From DATKKX01 sp035542775 (GTDB taxonomy: Bacteria; Planctomycetota; Phycisphaerae; UBA1845; UTPLA1), in NCBI GenBank assembly GCA_035542775.1, contig DATKKX010000322.1, positions 1 through 26,240 on the forward strand: a stretch of 26,240 bases of DNA, given 5' to 3'. Within the stretch, counting starts at the first letter, position 1, and the number at the start of each line of letters is the position of its first letter. Under the pieces are notes generated by a model, which was not told the origin of the DNA, ran no database searches, and saw only the letters and a list, made by a program, of their open reading frames with translations. The position numbers and the translations under genes were made by a program. Shown here piece by piece: positions 8,357 to 16,320 of the stretch.

Positions 8357-8545
8357 TGGGGTGTTTACCCCATATGAATCCACCGTGCGGAGAGATAGGT
8401 TGGTTATTGGCATGGCGGTGCCCTACGAGTACCGCCAACCGACCACAGGGCCGGGAGCCTAAGCGTAGTCCCCCTTCCCCTGCTCCACCCTCCTCCTCCC
8501 CGGGGCAAGGGACCTTCCCGGAATACGGCGCTCCCGGCTTTTTTT
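8357..8545 (+). ncRNA. Candidate structured RNA (weak)
   Basis: Three structures follow one another on the plus strand. The first is TGGGGT-GTTT-ACCCCA at 8357-8372. The second is a GGTTGG/GGCGGT...ACCGCCAACC hairpin at about 8399-8440. The third is a long-range stem followed by seven Ts at 8450-8545. No open frame explains them. This could be a small RNA ending at a terminator, or unrelated intergenic structure. No convincing promoter was found. Confidence 0.18.
8450..8545 (+). terminator. Terminator-like stem with T-run
   Basis: GCCGGGAGC (8450-8458) is exactly complementary to GCTCCCGGC (8530-8538), which runs straight into seven Ts (8539-8545). The enclosed 71 nt contain a smaller CCGGG/CCCGG stem. 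The loop is long for an intrinsic terminator, but the stem plus T-run is clear. No plus-strand gene lies upstream, which is why a non-coding transcript is considered. Confidence 0.35.
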
Positions 8546-8783
8546 GTCCCCTCACGCCGAGCGAACCTGACCAGCAAAAGTCCGGGAACCTGGCCGCCGA
8601 CCATGACTCGAAATGGAGTTTTCAGGTCAGATCGGAGGAGCGCGGGTCATGCGCCAGCTCCGCGTGAGCGAGGCGGGAGCGGCCGACAGTTCGACCTGAA
8701 GCCAGAGCGTCCACGCTTCGATAGAACCAACATGCTGCCGGCTGGCGGGCCGGCGCTGAACCTTCGCTGGATTGGAGAAAGCG

Positions 8784-9395
8784 GTGAGGCTTCATGTAGA
8801 CGAAACCGAGCCCGAGTTGGCGGGTACACATGCCGAAGCGGTCGGCGTTCTGACGGCCGTGCGCCGTCGCCTTGTGAATCGGTTGGCGCTTGCCGTCGTG
8901 CTGAATAAGCAGCAATTGCTGGGACGGGCGACCTTGCTCGATTCTCCGTTGACCTGCGATCCGCGCCTTGCGGAGCTCGCCGCCGGGCTGTGCCAGATAG
9001 ATCAGACGCTCGCCGCACTCAAGACGCCTCCCGCCGAGGCGATGGAGCCGATCGACCGCGAGCAAGCCGAGAAGCGTGTATCAGACGGCCAGAGCGACCA
9101 GACGTTCGACCGATTCTCCAGCCTGGTGAACGAGAATCGGCTGGAAGAGGCGTCCCGAGAATTGAGCCGAATCTTCCAGATGCCGCACGATCGCGCCTGC
9201 ACCGCGACGCAATTCTTCGCTCGAACTGCCCAGCACAAGCCGGTTTCGGCCAGCGGGCTTGCCGCCTTGCAAGAGCAGATCGCGTCTGGTTCAACGGCGG
9301 ACAGCATGCGAATCCTGATGCGGACCTTCGGGTTCCAGGCCGTTGAATCGCGGATGGCCATGGAAGCCCTCCGGTCACCCGGCCCCGATCACTGA
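8784..9395 (+). CDS. Unknown helical cytoplasmic protein
   Basis: The protein has 203 residues from GTG at 8784, with GGAG six nucleotides upstream; a TTG at 8772 is in frame but has no such site. The sequence is mostly helix-forming and rich in Ala, Glu and Arg, with no signal peptide and only one short hydrophobic patch (LALAVVL). A flexible middle (about residues 95-115) separates two helical halves. I do not recognise a family. The frame is credible because of its ribosome site and balanced composition. It stands alone between the gene-poor interval and a gene on the opposite strand. Confidence 0.6.
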   Translation: MRLHVDETEPELAGTHAEAVGVLTAVRRRLVNRLALAVVLNKQQLLGRATLLDSPLTCDPRLAELAAGLCQIDQTLAALKTPPAEAMEPIDREQAEKRVSDGQSDQTFDRFSSLVNENRLEEASRELSRIFQMPHDRACTATQFFARTAQHKPVSASGLAALQEQIASGSTADSMRILMRTFGFQAVESRMAMEALRSPGPDH

Positions 9396-9598
9396 ACCAC
9401 GTAATTGCACGATCGGCGCTGCACCGGCGCCGCGGCGCAGCGTGACGCTCGCAGCGAGTTTGACACTCGCAGCAGGCGTCCACCTGATCTGCTGAAGGTG
9501 TCTGAAAATCGCTACATCGACGATCGCGGCAGTAGGGACGACTACCACGCCGATTTCACCATGAAGGCGCTGAGCCGAGATGGTCGACGGCTGAGGCG

Positions 9599-10051
9599 TT
9601 AGTCCCTGTCCGGGGGCTCGCGTCGATAGGGACGATCATCCATCCGCGAGCCGGGAGGGCCCTGAGCGCTGCCGAAGCCCTTAATGGAGGGCATGTCTTC
9701 GGGTTTTTCCTGCGGATGTACGGCGAAAATCTCCACTCGAACGATATCATCGAATGGGACTGTGACCACGAAGCACCCGACCTTGTAGGCCTCGTCCGCG
9801 GGCATGCACTCGAAAGTGAGCGCGGAGGTGCAGGGATGCTTGATGATCTCCTTGAGCTCATAGGAGAAGCCATCTCGAAGGTACAGGATAGTGCGGGCCT
9901 CCAGTTGTTCGAGGAATCGCTTGTGGGCGGCATCCTCATGTGCTTTCGCCGGGTCGATGTTCGGGAAGTGGTTGAGGGCACAGCGTTGTTTGGCCTCGTC
10001 CAGACGCTGCTGGAACGCGCCGCTAAACCACCAGTCGTAGTTGAAAAGCAT
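9599..10051 (-). CDS. Unknown 150-residue protein
   Basis: The frame starts with ATG at 10051 behind AGGGGAA and ends at 9599. The N-terminus (MLFNYDWWFSGAFQQRLDEA) is aromatic but not a signal peptide. The middle looks like a mixed alpha/beta domain (VGCFVVTVPFDDIVRVEIFA), and the last 30 residues are Pro/Gly/Arg-rich and probably disordered. There are no catalytic motifs that I recognise. It is divergent from queG with a 144-nt gap, which probably holds both promoters. The preceding stretch 9396-9598 holds no gene I can support. Confidence 0.7.
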   Translation of the reverse strand: MLFNYDWWFSGAFQQRLDEAKQRCALNHFPNIDPAKAHEDAAHKRFLEQLEARTILYLRDGFSYELKEIIKHPCTSALTFECMPADEAYKVGCFVVTVPFDDIVRVEIFAVHPQEKPEDMPSIKGFGSAQGPPGSRMDDRPYRREPPDRD

Positions 10052-10195
10052 GAGATTCCCCTATTAACTCAAGCAGGATCCTTGACCGCGGGGGCACTGT
10101 AGATCGGCAGGGCATGGATGTCAAACGGGTTGCGGAGGTGGGTTTGCCGATTGCGGGGCAGGGGCGCTCATCCGGTGGGGCGCGAGGATGTGTGA

Positions 10196-11155
10196 ATGAC
10201 CGCCGTCGAACGGAGCAATCTGGTTAAAGCAGCCGCGCGGAGGCTCGGGCTGGATCGTTGCGGCATAGCGCCGGCCGGGCCGATCGAGCACGCCGACTTC
10301 TTGGGCCGCTGGCTGGCGACGGGCTATGCCGGCGCCATGGAGTATTTGCACCGCCATCAGGCTTCCCGGATCGACGTGCGGGCATGGCTGCCGTGGGCCA
10401 AGAGCGTGATCGTCGCGGCGATGAACTACAACCAGCCATCGCTGGCGGGTCTGACGGAGGACGGCCGGCGTGGACGCGTGGCCATGTATGCCTGGGGGGA
10501 GGATTACCATGTTGTGGTGCGGGAGAAATTGGAGGCACTGATGGGAGAGCTGCGCGGGCTTCTGGGCGAACCGTTTGAAGCCCGCGTCTGCGTCGATACG
10601 TCCGCCATCATCGAACGGGAGCTGGCAGCGGCGGCCGGCATCGGTTGGATCGGCAAGAACACGCTGGTGTTGCACCAGGCCTTGGGTTCGTTCTTTTTCC
10701 TGGGTGAAATAATCACCGACCTCGAGTTGGCCCCAGACAGGCCCGAGCCGGATCACTGCGGGAGCTGCACGCGGTGCCTGGAGGCATGCCCGACGGCGGC
10801 GTTTCCGGAACCGCACGTGATGGATGCGCGGCGGTGCATCTCTTATCTCACGATCGAGCATCGCGGCGAGATTGAGCCCGAGCTGGCCGCGAAGATGGAT
10901 GATTGGGTCTTCGGATGCGACGTGTGCCAAGCAGTGTGCCCGTACAATCGGCGGGCACCCGAAACGACGGAGGCACGGTTTCGGGGCCGCCTTGATGCTG
11001 CGAGTCCGCTGCTGGAAGACATCACTTCGTGGGACGAGGCGGCCTACCGAGAGCATGTTCGCGGAAAGGCGACAGCGCGGGCGAAGGGGGAGATGTGGAA
11101 GCGGAACGCGGAGATCGCGAAACGAAACCCGAGCGGACCGGCGGGAGGGCGGTAA
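10196..11155 (+). CDS. queG: Epoxyqueuosine reductase
   Basis: The 319-residue protein catalyses the last step of queuosine synthesis, reducing epoxyqueuosine to queuosine in the tRNA anticodon with a cobalamin cofactor and two 4Fe-4S clusters. The cluster ligands are clear: C188, C191, C194 and C198 in CGSCTRCLEACP, and C241, C244 and C248 in CDVCQAVCPYN. The active-site region VDTSAIIER followed by GIGWIGKNT is typical of QueG. The start is ATG at 10196 with GAGG about 8 nt upstream. It is shorter than the E. coli and B. subtilis enzymes (about 380 residues) because it lacks their C-terminal extension, which is common in other phyla. No other queuosine gene is nearby. Confidence 0.95.
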   Translation: MTAVERSNLVKAAARRLGLDRCGIAPAGPIEHADFLGRWLATGYAGAMEYLHRHQASRIDVRAWLPWAKSVIVAAMNYNQPSLAGLTEDGRRGRVAMYAWGEDYHVVVREKLEALMGELRGLLGEPFEARVCVDTSAIIERELAAAAGIGWIGKNTLVLHQALGSFFFLGEIITDLELAPDRPEPDHCGSCTRCLEACPTAAFPEPHVMDARRCISYLTIEHRGEIEPELAAKMDDWVFGCDVCQAVCPYNRRAPETTEARFRGRLDAASPLLEDITSWDEAAYREHVRGKATARAKGEMWKRNAEIAKRNPSGPAGGR

Positions 11156-11227
11156 CGCGTGCAATCCTGGCGGCCCACACGCAGTGGTGTTCCTTCATCC
11201 GCACACAGGTTTGGGTCGGGACGTAGC

Positions 11228-12943
11228 TTAATAAGAGAGGTCCCTTGTGCCATGTTGACCGTTGATGAAAGTCTTCTTGGCCGAGACTTTGGGGACGTCC
11301 TCCGGCGCGACGGCTAGAACGTCCTCATTCAAGATCACAAAATCGGCCAGAAAGCCTGCTCTGATTTGCCCGAGCCGATCTTCATCGCCGGCGGCGAATG
11401 CGCCACCCACCGTGTAGGCCTTCAGAGCCTCCTCGATGGTGATATTCTGCTCCGGAACGAAGGTTTTCCCGTCCAGTGTCGTGCCGGTAACCGCCGCGTG
11501 CATGCCCAGGAACGGATTGACGGACACGACCGGCCAATCACTCCCGAAGGCGACGTGGGTGCCGGCGTCGAGCAGGCTGCGGAAAGCATAGCTGGTCTTG
11601 CACCGTTGCGGGCCGATGGCTTTTTCCGCGTAGCGGCCGTCGTCGGCTTTGTGCAGAGGCTGCATGGACGCGACGACGCCGAGGGACGCAAACCGGGCGA
11701 TGTCGCCGGGCAGCAGGTGCTGGGCGTGCTCGATCCGCATGCGGCGGCCGGGGCGGGGGCCATTGGTCTTCTGCGTCTGCTCGTACATATCCAGAACGAG
11801 GTGGTTGGCTTGGTCGCCGATGGCATGGATGGCGGGCGTGAAGCCCGCGGCGTCGACCAGGTTGCACATCCGCTGAAGCGAGCCTTCCGTCGTCATTGCT
11901 TCGCCGAGAAGACCCCGCCACTCGGCTTTGTCCGGCGTATTGTCCGCAAACGGCGCCGCCATGTAGGCCGTCCGCGAGCCCAGCGAGCCGTCCATGAACT
12001 GTTTGAAACCGCAGATTCGCACCCAGTCATCGTCTTTGTGCTGTTTGGCACGATCGATGTACTCAGACCAATCGTCTTCGCTGATGTAAAACCGGACGCG
12101 GATTCTCGGCCGGTCCTTGGCCCGGAAGGCATCGATAACTGCCAGTTCGTTCCAGGCTGACATGGTGTGCACGGTCGTGACGCCGCAATGGCTCGCGCTC
12201 AGCATCGCGTCCCACAAGGCCCTTTGCTGCTGCTCGAATGTCGGCGGCGGGACGTGTCGAGAAACCAGGTTGATCGCGGATTCCTTGAGAATGCCGGTCG
12301 GCTCGCCGGTCCCCGAGTCGCGTTCAATCTTGCCGCCAGGTGGATCGGGTGGTCCCTTGGCGTCGATGCCGGCGATTTTGAGGGCCATTGAGTTGGCCAG
12401 CGCGCCGTGGCCGTCCATGCGGTCCAGCAGAACCGGATTGTTGGGCGTGACAGGGTCAATCCAATCCTTGGTGGGGTTCGCCGGAGCAGTCCAACTCTCG
12501 GTGGACCATCGTCCGCCCAGCAGCCACTCGCCGGGCCGAAGAAAACGAATTTTCTCGTCGACCGCTTTGACAAAATCGGCCGGCCCCGCAACATCACGGA
12601 GCTCGATGCGGGATAGCTGCAAGCCGCCGCCGATCAGATGCAGGTGCGAGTCGATCAGGCCGGGGATGATCCGATCGCGGCCGGCATCGATGACTTGCGT
12701 GTGCGGGTCTCGCAGCTTTTTGGCGCCGGCGTCATCGCCGACAAAGATGAAGCGGCCGCTCTTGACCGCGAAGGCTGACGCTTCCGGTCGGGCGGAATCG
12801 CCGGTCCAGACTTTTGCGTTGACGACAAGCAGGTCGGCAAACTGACTGGAGGCCAAACTGGATCCTCCCCTGTCGGCAGGCGTCTGCGAGCATCCGGAAA
12901 TGATGCCCATTGCCAGAAACATCGGGAAAGCTCGGTGGAACAT
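11228..12943 (-). CDS. Lipoprotein amidohydrolase (amidohydrolase_3 / YtcJ-like)
   Basis: The protein has 571 residues from ATG at 12943. The first 18 form a lipoprotein signal ending in the lipobox I-S-G-C18, so it is probably membrane-attached outside the cytoplasm. The metal-dependent hydrolase fold shows GLIDSHLHL (metal-binding His pair), MDGHGAL, FKQFMDGSLGSRTA, HAIGDQA, RIEHAQ and GSDWPV, as expected for the YtcJ branch of amidohydrolases. The beta-sandwich around the barrel is present at both ends (DLLVVNAKVWTGD and GFLADFVILNEDVL). Members hydrolyse assorted amides or carbamates and often have unknown substrates; I cannot name this one. It lies about 100 nt downstream of mreB on the same strand and could be co-transcribed. 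Confidence 0.9.
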   Translation of the reverse strand: MFHRAFPMFLAMGIISGCSQTPADRGGSSLASSQFADLLVVNAKVWTGDSARPEASAFAVKSGRFIFVGDDAGAKKLRDPHTQVIDAGRDRIIPGLIDSHLHLIGGGLQLSRIELRDVAGPADFVKAVDEKIRFLRPGEWLLGGRWSTESWTAPANPTKDWIDPVTPNNPVLLDRMDGHGALANSMALKIAGIDAKGPPDPPGGKIERDSGTGEPTGILKESAINLVSRHVPPPTFEQQQRALWDAMLSASHCGVTTVHTMSAWNELAVIDAFRAKDRPRIRVRFYISEDDWSEYIDRAKQHKDDDWVRICGFKQFMDGSLGSRTAYMAAPFADNTPDKAEWRGLLGEAMTTEGSLQRMCNLVDAAGFTPAIHAIGDQANHLVLDMYEQTQKTNGPRPGRRMRIEHAQHLLPGDIARFASLGVVASMQPLHKADDGRYAEKAIGPQRCKTSYAFRSLLDAGTHVAFGSDWPVVSVNPFLGMHAAVTGTTLDGKTFVPEQNITIEEALKAYTVGGAFAAGDEDRLGQIRAGFLADFVILNEDVLAVAPEDVPKVSAKKTFINGQHGTRDLSY

Positions 12944-13043
12944 ACGACTATTCCGCCCCGGATCGGCAGGATCGATGGCGCGTGCGCATCACGCTGGACG
13001 CGCACGCGGGAAGAGATTCTCGCGCGAATTCCTGGCGCCGTCC

Positions 13044-14096
13044 TCACTGATTGTCACGATCCGATTCGAGCGTGTCTTTCCACGTTGACAGATTCTCGAG
13101 GTACACGCTCGTGCCCCTGGCCACGCAGGAGAGCGGATCGTCCACCACTCGCACGAGAAGGCCGGTTGCGTCCGACATCACCTTATCAAGCCCGCGGAGC
13201 AGCGCCCCTCCGCCGCACAGGTGGATGCCCGTCTCAACCAGATCGGCGGCCAGCTCGGGCTCGCACTTCTCCAGCGTGCGGGTGACCGCTTCAAGAACCT
13301 GGCTGATGGGCTCACGGAGAGCCTCGCGTATCTCCTGGCTGGTGACCACCGTCTTGCGGGGCAGCCCGCTGATCATGTCGCGCCCCCGAACCTCCAGCGA
13401 CATTTCTTCGTCGAGCTGCGAGGCGGAGCCGATCTCGATCTTCAGCGTCTCGGCGCTCTGCGGGCCGATCTGCATGTTATAGGTGCGCTTCATGTGAGCG
13501 ATGATGGCCTCGTCGAGATCATCGCCGGCCACGCGAAGCGACTCGCTGGCGGATATGTCGGCGAGGGACATGATGGCGACTTCGGTCGTGCCGCCGCCGA
13601 TGTCCACGATCATGCTGGCTCGGGCTTCGGCGATCGGCAGACCGGCGCCGATTCCCGCCGCCATCGGTTCTTCAACCAGATACACTCGCCGGGCACCGGC
13701 CCGCTCGGCGGACCCGTACACGGCCCGTTTCTCGACCGCGGTGATGCCGGAAGGGACGGCGATGACAACGCGCGGCCGCAGAAAGCGGCGGCCGCCGTGG
13801 ACCTTGCGGATGAAATAGCCGAGCATTGCCTCGGTGATGTCAAAATCGGCGATGACGCCGTCCTTTAGCGGCCGAACGGCCGTGATAGACCCTGGCGTTT
13901 TGCCCAGCATCTCCTTGGCGACCAGGCCGACGGCGTTGCCGTTCTGAAGGACCTGGTTGGTGCCCTTGCGGACCGCCACGACGGAAGGCTCATTCAGAAC
14001 GATGCCTTCGCCCTTCACACACACGAGCGTATTGCATGTTCCCAGGTCGATCCCCATATCGAGGCTGAACATGCCTAACAAGGAATCGAATAACAA
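13044..14096 (-). CDS. mreB: Rod shape-determining actin homologue MreB
   Basis: The 350-residue protein is a bacterial actin that guides sidewall synthesis. The phosphate and adenosine motifs are all present: MGIDLGTCNTLV, VIADFDITEAMLGYFI, LVEEPMAAGIGAGL and IVDIGGGTTEVAIMSL. The amphipathic N-terminus (MLFDSLLGMFSLD) favours the TTG start at 14096, which has AAGGAA upstream; the next ATG at 14072 has no clear ribosome site. The usual mreC and mreD genes do not follow. Instead a membrane-anchored coiled-coil protein and a small membrane protein lie upstream on the same strand. A good promoter lies at 14296-14324. Confidence 0.96.
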   Translation of the reverse strand: MLFDSLLGMFSLDMGIDLGTCNTLVCVKGEGIVLNEPSVVAVRKGTNQVLQNGNAVGLVAKEMLGKTPGSITAVRPLKDGVIADFDITEAMLGYFIRKVHGGRRFLRPRVVIAVPSGITAVEKRAVYGSAERAGARRVYLVEEPMAAGIGAGLPIAEARASMIVDIGGGTTEVAIMSLADISASESLRVAGDDLDEAIIAHMKRTYNMQIGPQSAETLKIEIGSASQLDEEMSLEVRGRDMISGLPRKTVVTSQEIREALREPISQVLEAVTRTLEKCEPELAADLVETGIHLCGGGALLRGLDKVMSDATGLLVRVVDDPLSCVARGTSVYLENLSTWKDTLESDRDNQ

Positions 14097-14295
14097 GCCG
14101 CGTGTTCCTTTCTAGCCTGTGCCTCTTCCTCGCGTGGCTTCGCCGCGCGGCTGCAAGGAGATACTCGTCACCTTGCCGGCTCCGGACTGCTGAGAAGCTC
14201 TGCCGTCCGGGCAGGCGATGGCAATCTGCGGCGCCAGCCTCGATCGGCAGCACCGGACCGGACTGGCACGAGATGCCATGTCGCAACGCGCGGCG

Positions 14296-14324
14296 ATTCT
14301 ACACGGCTTGCGTCGCAACGTCAC
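14296..14324 (-). promoter_or_regulatory. Promoter of mreB
   Basis: On the minus strand GTGACG (14319-14324) and TAGAAT (14296-14301) are 17 nt apart, giving four and five matches to the -35 and -10 boxes. The leader to the TTG start would be about 195 nt. The 321-nt gap 14097-14417 contains no gene I can support. Confidence 0.5.
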
Positions 14325-14417
14325 ATACTGATAGGAATTGGCGAAAACCGGCCGATGATGCGGTCAAAGCCCGCGGCGTGAGGCATGGTGGGAATGCCGC
14401 CGGATCGTGCTGGAAGG

Positions 14418-14585
14418 TCAGCCGCCGAAGCCGGGGAAGGGGGTCCCGAAGAGTTCGGTGCAGCGGTAAACCACGAAGGCCAGGGTTCCGAGCGTGATCA
14501 CGAAGGCGGTACAGACCAGGACCGTGTAGATGTCGTTGTCGGCCTTGCCGGGAGAGGAGCCTGTCGAATCGGGCGTTTGAGCCAT
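14418..14585 (-). CDS. 55-residue single-helix membrane protein
   Basis: ATG at 14585 opens a 55-codon frame ending TGA at 14418. A polar N-terminus (MAQTPDSTGSSPGKADNDIY) is followed by a hydrophobic helix of about 22 residues (TVLVCTAFVITLGTLAFVVY) and a short tail ending GTPFPGFGG. GGGG upstream can serve as ribosome site. The N-terminus is acidic and polar and the residues after the helix include Arg, so the N-out orientation is plausible. It lies between the coiled-coil protein and mreB on the same strand. I do not recognise a family. Confidence 0.6.
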   Translation of the reverse strand: MAQTPDSTGSSPGKADNDIYTVLVCTAFVITLGTLAFVVYRCTELFGTPFPGFGG

Positions 14586-14651
14586 CTTCACTACCCCTGC
14601 GATTACTGTAACACCTTGTCGCGGCTTGTGTTGCCCACTTGTCGAGACTAC

Positions 14652-14674
14652 AAAATCACAGCCCGCAACGGGCT
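14652..14674 (-). terminator. Hairpin at the end of the coiled-coil gene
   Basis: AGCCCG (14660-14665) and CGGGCT (14669-14674) form a 6-bp stem with a three-base loop overlapping the stop codon. On the minus strand it is followed by TGTGATTTTG. The T-run is broken, so termination may be partial, leaving some read-through to the small membrane gene. Confidence 0.35.
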
Positions 14675-15561
14675 CATCCTCGCATGGCGAAGCTGGCCTC
14701 GTCCCGTACGCTGTCGCCAGCCTTTATATCGCCCTCGGACTGCTCAACCTGACCGGCGGCTTGCTTCTGCTCCACCCTGGTAATGCGGAGCATGCCCAGG
14801 TACTGAGGCTTGGCGCCTTTCTGGCCGGGGCGATAAATGAGAAACCTCATCCCCGCCGCCACGCCATCCGCGCTGCCCACCGAGATCTCCGCCAAGGCGC
14901 CCTTGATGCTGGTAACTTCACCGCGAATCGGCGCCGTGACCTCCGGAGCGGCCGAAGGCTGCACCGAGGGGACGTTGGCCTCGACGATGTTCCCTGCGGC
15001 AGCGGCCGTTCCGGCCGGCGCTCGACTACCAGCCGCAGCGAGTTGCTGCTGGAGGGCCCGGACCTGCGCCTGGGCCATGGCCATGTTCGCGGTCAGTTCC
15101 TTGATGCGGTCGGTCTGGTCAATGCTCTGGCGTTCGAGTTCGCTGTTTCGCTTGGCGAGCTTGCCGCTGAATTCTCGTTCCTTGGTCACATCGGCTTGAA
15201 AGACCTTGCTCTGTTCGGCGAGAGCGGCGCTGGTGCCCTGCTCGACGGTCAGGCGGTTCTCAGCCTCGGCCGCTTTTCGCTCCAGCTCGCTGATCGCGCG
15301 CTCCTGATCGGCCATTTTGGCCTGCAGATCAGCGATCTGGGTGACATCCTTCTGATGTCGATCCTGAGCCCGGGCCTGCTCGAGGGCGGCATTTTGGGAG
15401 ATCGCTTTTTCCTTGGCCTGGGCGGCGAGTGCCGTTGCGCGCCAGTCAATGGCGGAAGCCCGCCAGTCTTCCTGGCGTGCGAACGCCGAAACGACCAGCA
15501 TGCTCAGGGCAATCGACACCAGGGTGAGCAGAACGACAAAAACCTTGGTCAAGACGCTCAC
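14674..15561 (-). CDS. Membrane-anchored coiled-coil protein with MreC/FlgT-like beta domain
   Basis: The 295-residue protein starts with GTG at 15561, behind an excellent AGGAGG. One membrane helix (about residues 5-28) is followed by a long heptad-rich coiled coil (about 40-175, rich in Ala, Glu, Gln and Lys), a Pro/Ala linker (176-205) and a small beta domain (about 208-285). The beta domain carries AEISVGSADGVAAGMRF, YLGMLRITRV and IKAGDSV. This architecture (helix, coiled coil, beta barrel with a G-x-x-D-G-V-x-x-G-M motif) is that of MreC, and the gene lies upstream of mreB, but the sequence is not clearly MreC. The same beta domain occurs in the PQQ protein at 16321-18093. Function is inferred to be scaffolding in the periplasm. 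Confidence 0.75.
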   Translation of the reverse strand: MSVLTKVFVVLLTLVSIALSMLVVSAFARQEDWRASAIDWRATALAAQAKEKAISQNAALEQARAQDRHQKDVTQIADLQAKMADQERAISELERKAAEAENRLTVEQGTSAALAEQSKVFQADVTKEREFSGKLAKRNSELERQSIDQTDRIKELTANMAMAQAQVRALQQQLAAAGSRAPAGTAAAAGNIVEANVPSVQPSAAPEVTAPIRGEVTSIKGALAEISVGSADGVAAGMRFLIYRPGQKGAKPQYLGMLRITRVEQKQAAGQVEQSEGDIKAGDSVRDEASFAMRG

Positions 15562-15756
15562 GGCGGTCCCTCCTGCTGTGATTCAAGCGTCGATGGCCGG
15601 CAGGTTGATCCAGGGTGAAACTACCTTCGCCTGCCCCCCGAGGAATGCCGAGGCCATCGGCACCGCGCTGGTGGCACGCATCTGTCACGATGCGTACCGG
15701 TGTGACCCCGTCGGGCGAGGGCTCACCGGCGGCCTTCTCCCTGACGGGAACACATG

Positions 15757-15785
15757 ATTATCCCCGCCAACTTCCGGTTTTGCAA
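15757..15785 (-). promoter_or_regulatory. Promoter of the coiled-coil gene
   Basis: On the minus strand TTGCAA (15780-15785) and GATAAT (15757-15762) are exactly 17 nt apart. The leader of about 190 nt contains a 7-bp hairpin (ACGCATC/GATGCGT, 15676-15695). The stretch 15786-16025, between this promoter and the divergent one, holds nothing I can name. Confidence 0.5.
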
Positions 15786-16025
15786 GTGCAAATCAGCGCG
15801 GATTCGCTACATCGGTTTACGCGGACCCTGGACGCGCAGGTTATTGGCGGCGCAGGGCGCGAGCAAGGGAGAGAGTTGGCTTTTATCGGCCAGCAATGGT
15901 GCTCGTGTCGGCGGGTCGGCGGCATGATCAAAGCACACCTCGCATGGAAGGTTTTCGGTGCTTGCCCGCCGGGTGGTTTCGTCCGGCGAAAGTGACTGAT
16001 AAGACAGATCGCCAAAGACAATACC

Positions 16026-16055
16026 TTGACCTAACCGGCCGATTCACATTAGATT
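16026..16055 (+). promoter_or_regulatory. Promoter of the PQQ-propeller gene
   Basis: TTGACC (16026-16031) and TAGATT (16050-16055) are 18 nt apart. The leader of about 260 nt contains two hairpins, CCGCCG/CGGCGG (16077-16096) and GCGGCGA/TCGCCGC (16125-16144). I see no known riboswitch signature in it. Confidence 0.45.
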
Positions 16056-16320
16056 AAGTACAGGCTTGCCGTCCGACCGCCGCGCCCCAGCGGCGGGGGG
16101 GATGGGCGGGCGAGTCTGCGGCTGGCGGCGAAGACGATCGCCGCGAGCGCAAGGGTTTTGGCGCCAGGTCGGTGCATCCATAGGGAGGCGACGCCCCGCC
16201 CTTTCAGAGCGGGCATGGCGGCTGAGCGATCGGCTGACGCGCCACAATCGAGAGATTCAACGGGGGCTTGCTAACCCGCCACAGGCCGCTGGGCCTCCTC
16301 AGTGTTCCAGGAGATGAAAC

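Larger units (their letters stand above)
7683..8783. other. Gene-poor interval with hairpins
   Basis: No reading frame here has a good start site, a protein-like composition or a recognisable motif; the frames that exist are Arg/Pro/Gly-rich translations of GC-rich DNA. The interval does hold several short hairpins: 7750-7772 (CTGT-CCGG arms), 7903-7941 (10-bp arms), 8120-8137 (CCGCAA/TTGCGG), 8160-8179 (GCATT/AATGC), 8213-8231 (CGCCC/GGGCG), 8357-8372 and the element at 8450-8545. An AT-richer patch lies at about 8320-8385. I could not match M-box, cobalamin, guanidine, yybP-ykoY, SRP, tmRNA or RNase P signatures. Confidence 0.45.

Noticed and set aside
9405..9602. Plus-strand frame of 65 codons after the helical protein
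   Set aside because: TTG start without ribosome site and a charged low-complexity product.
10121..11164. Minus-strand frame of 347 codons
   Set aside because: Antisense to queG, with no protein-like composition.
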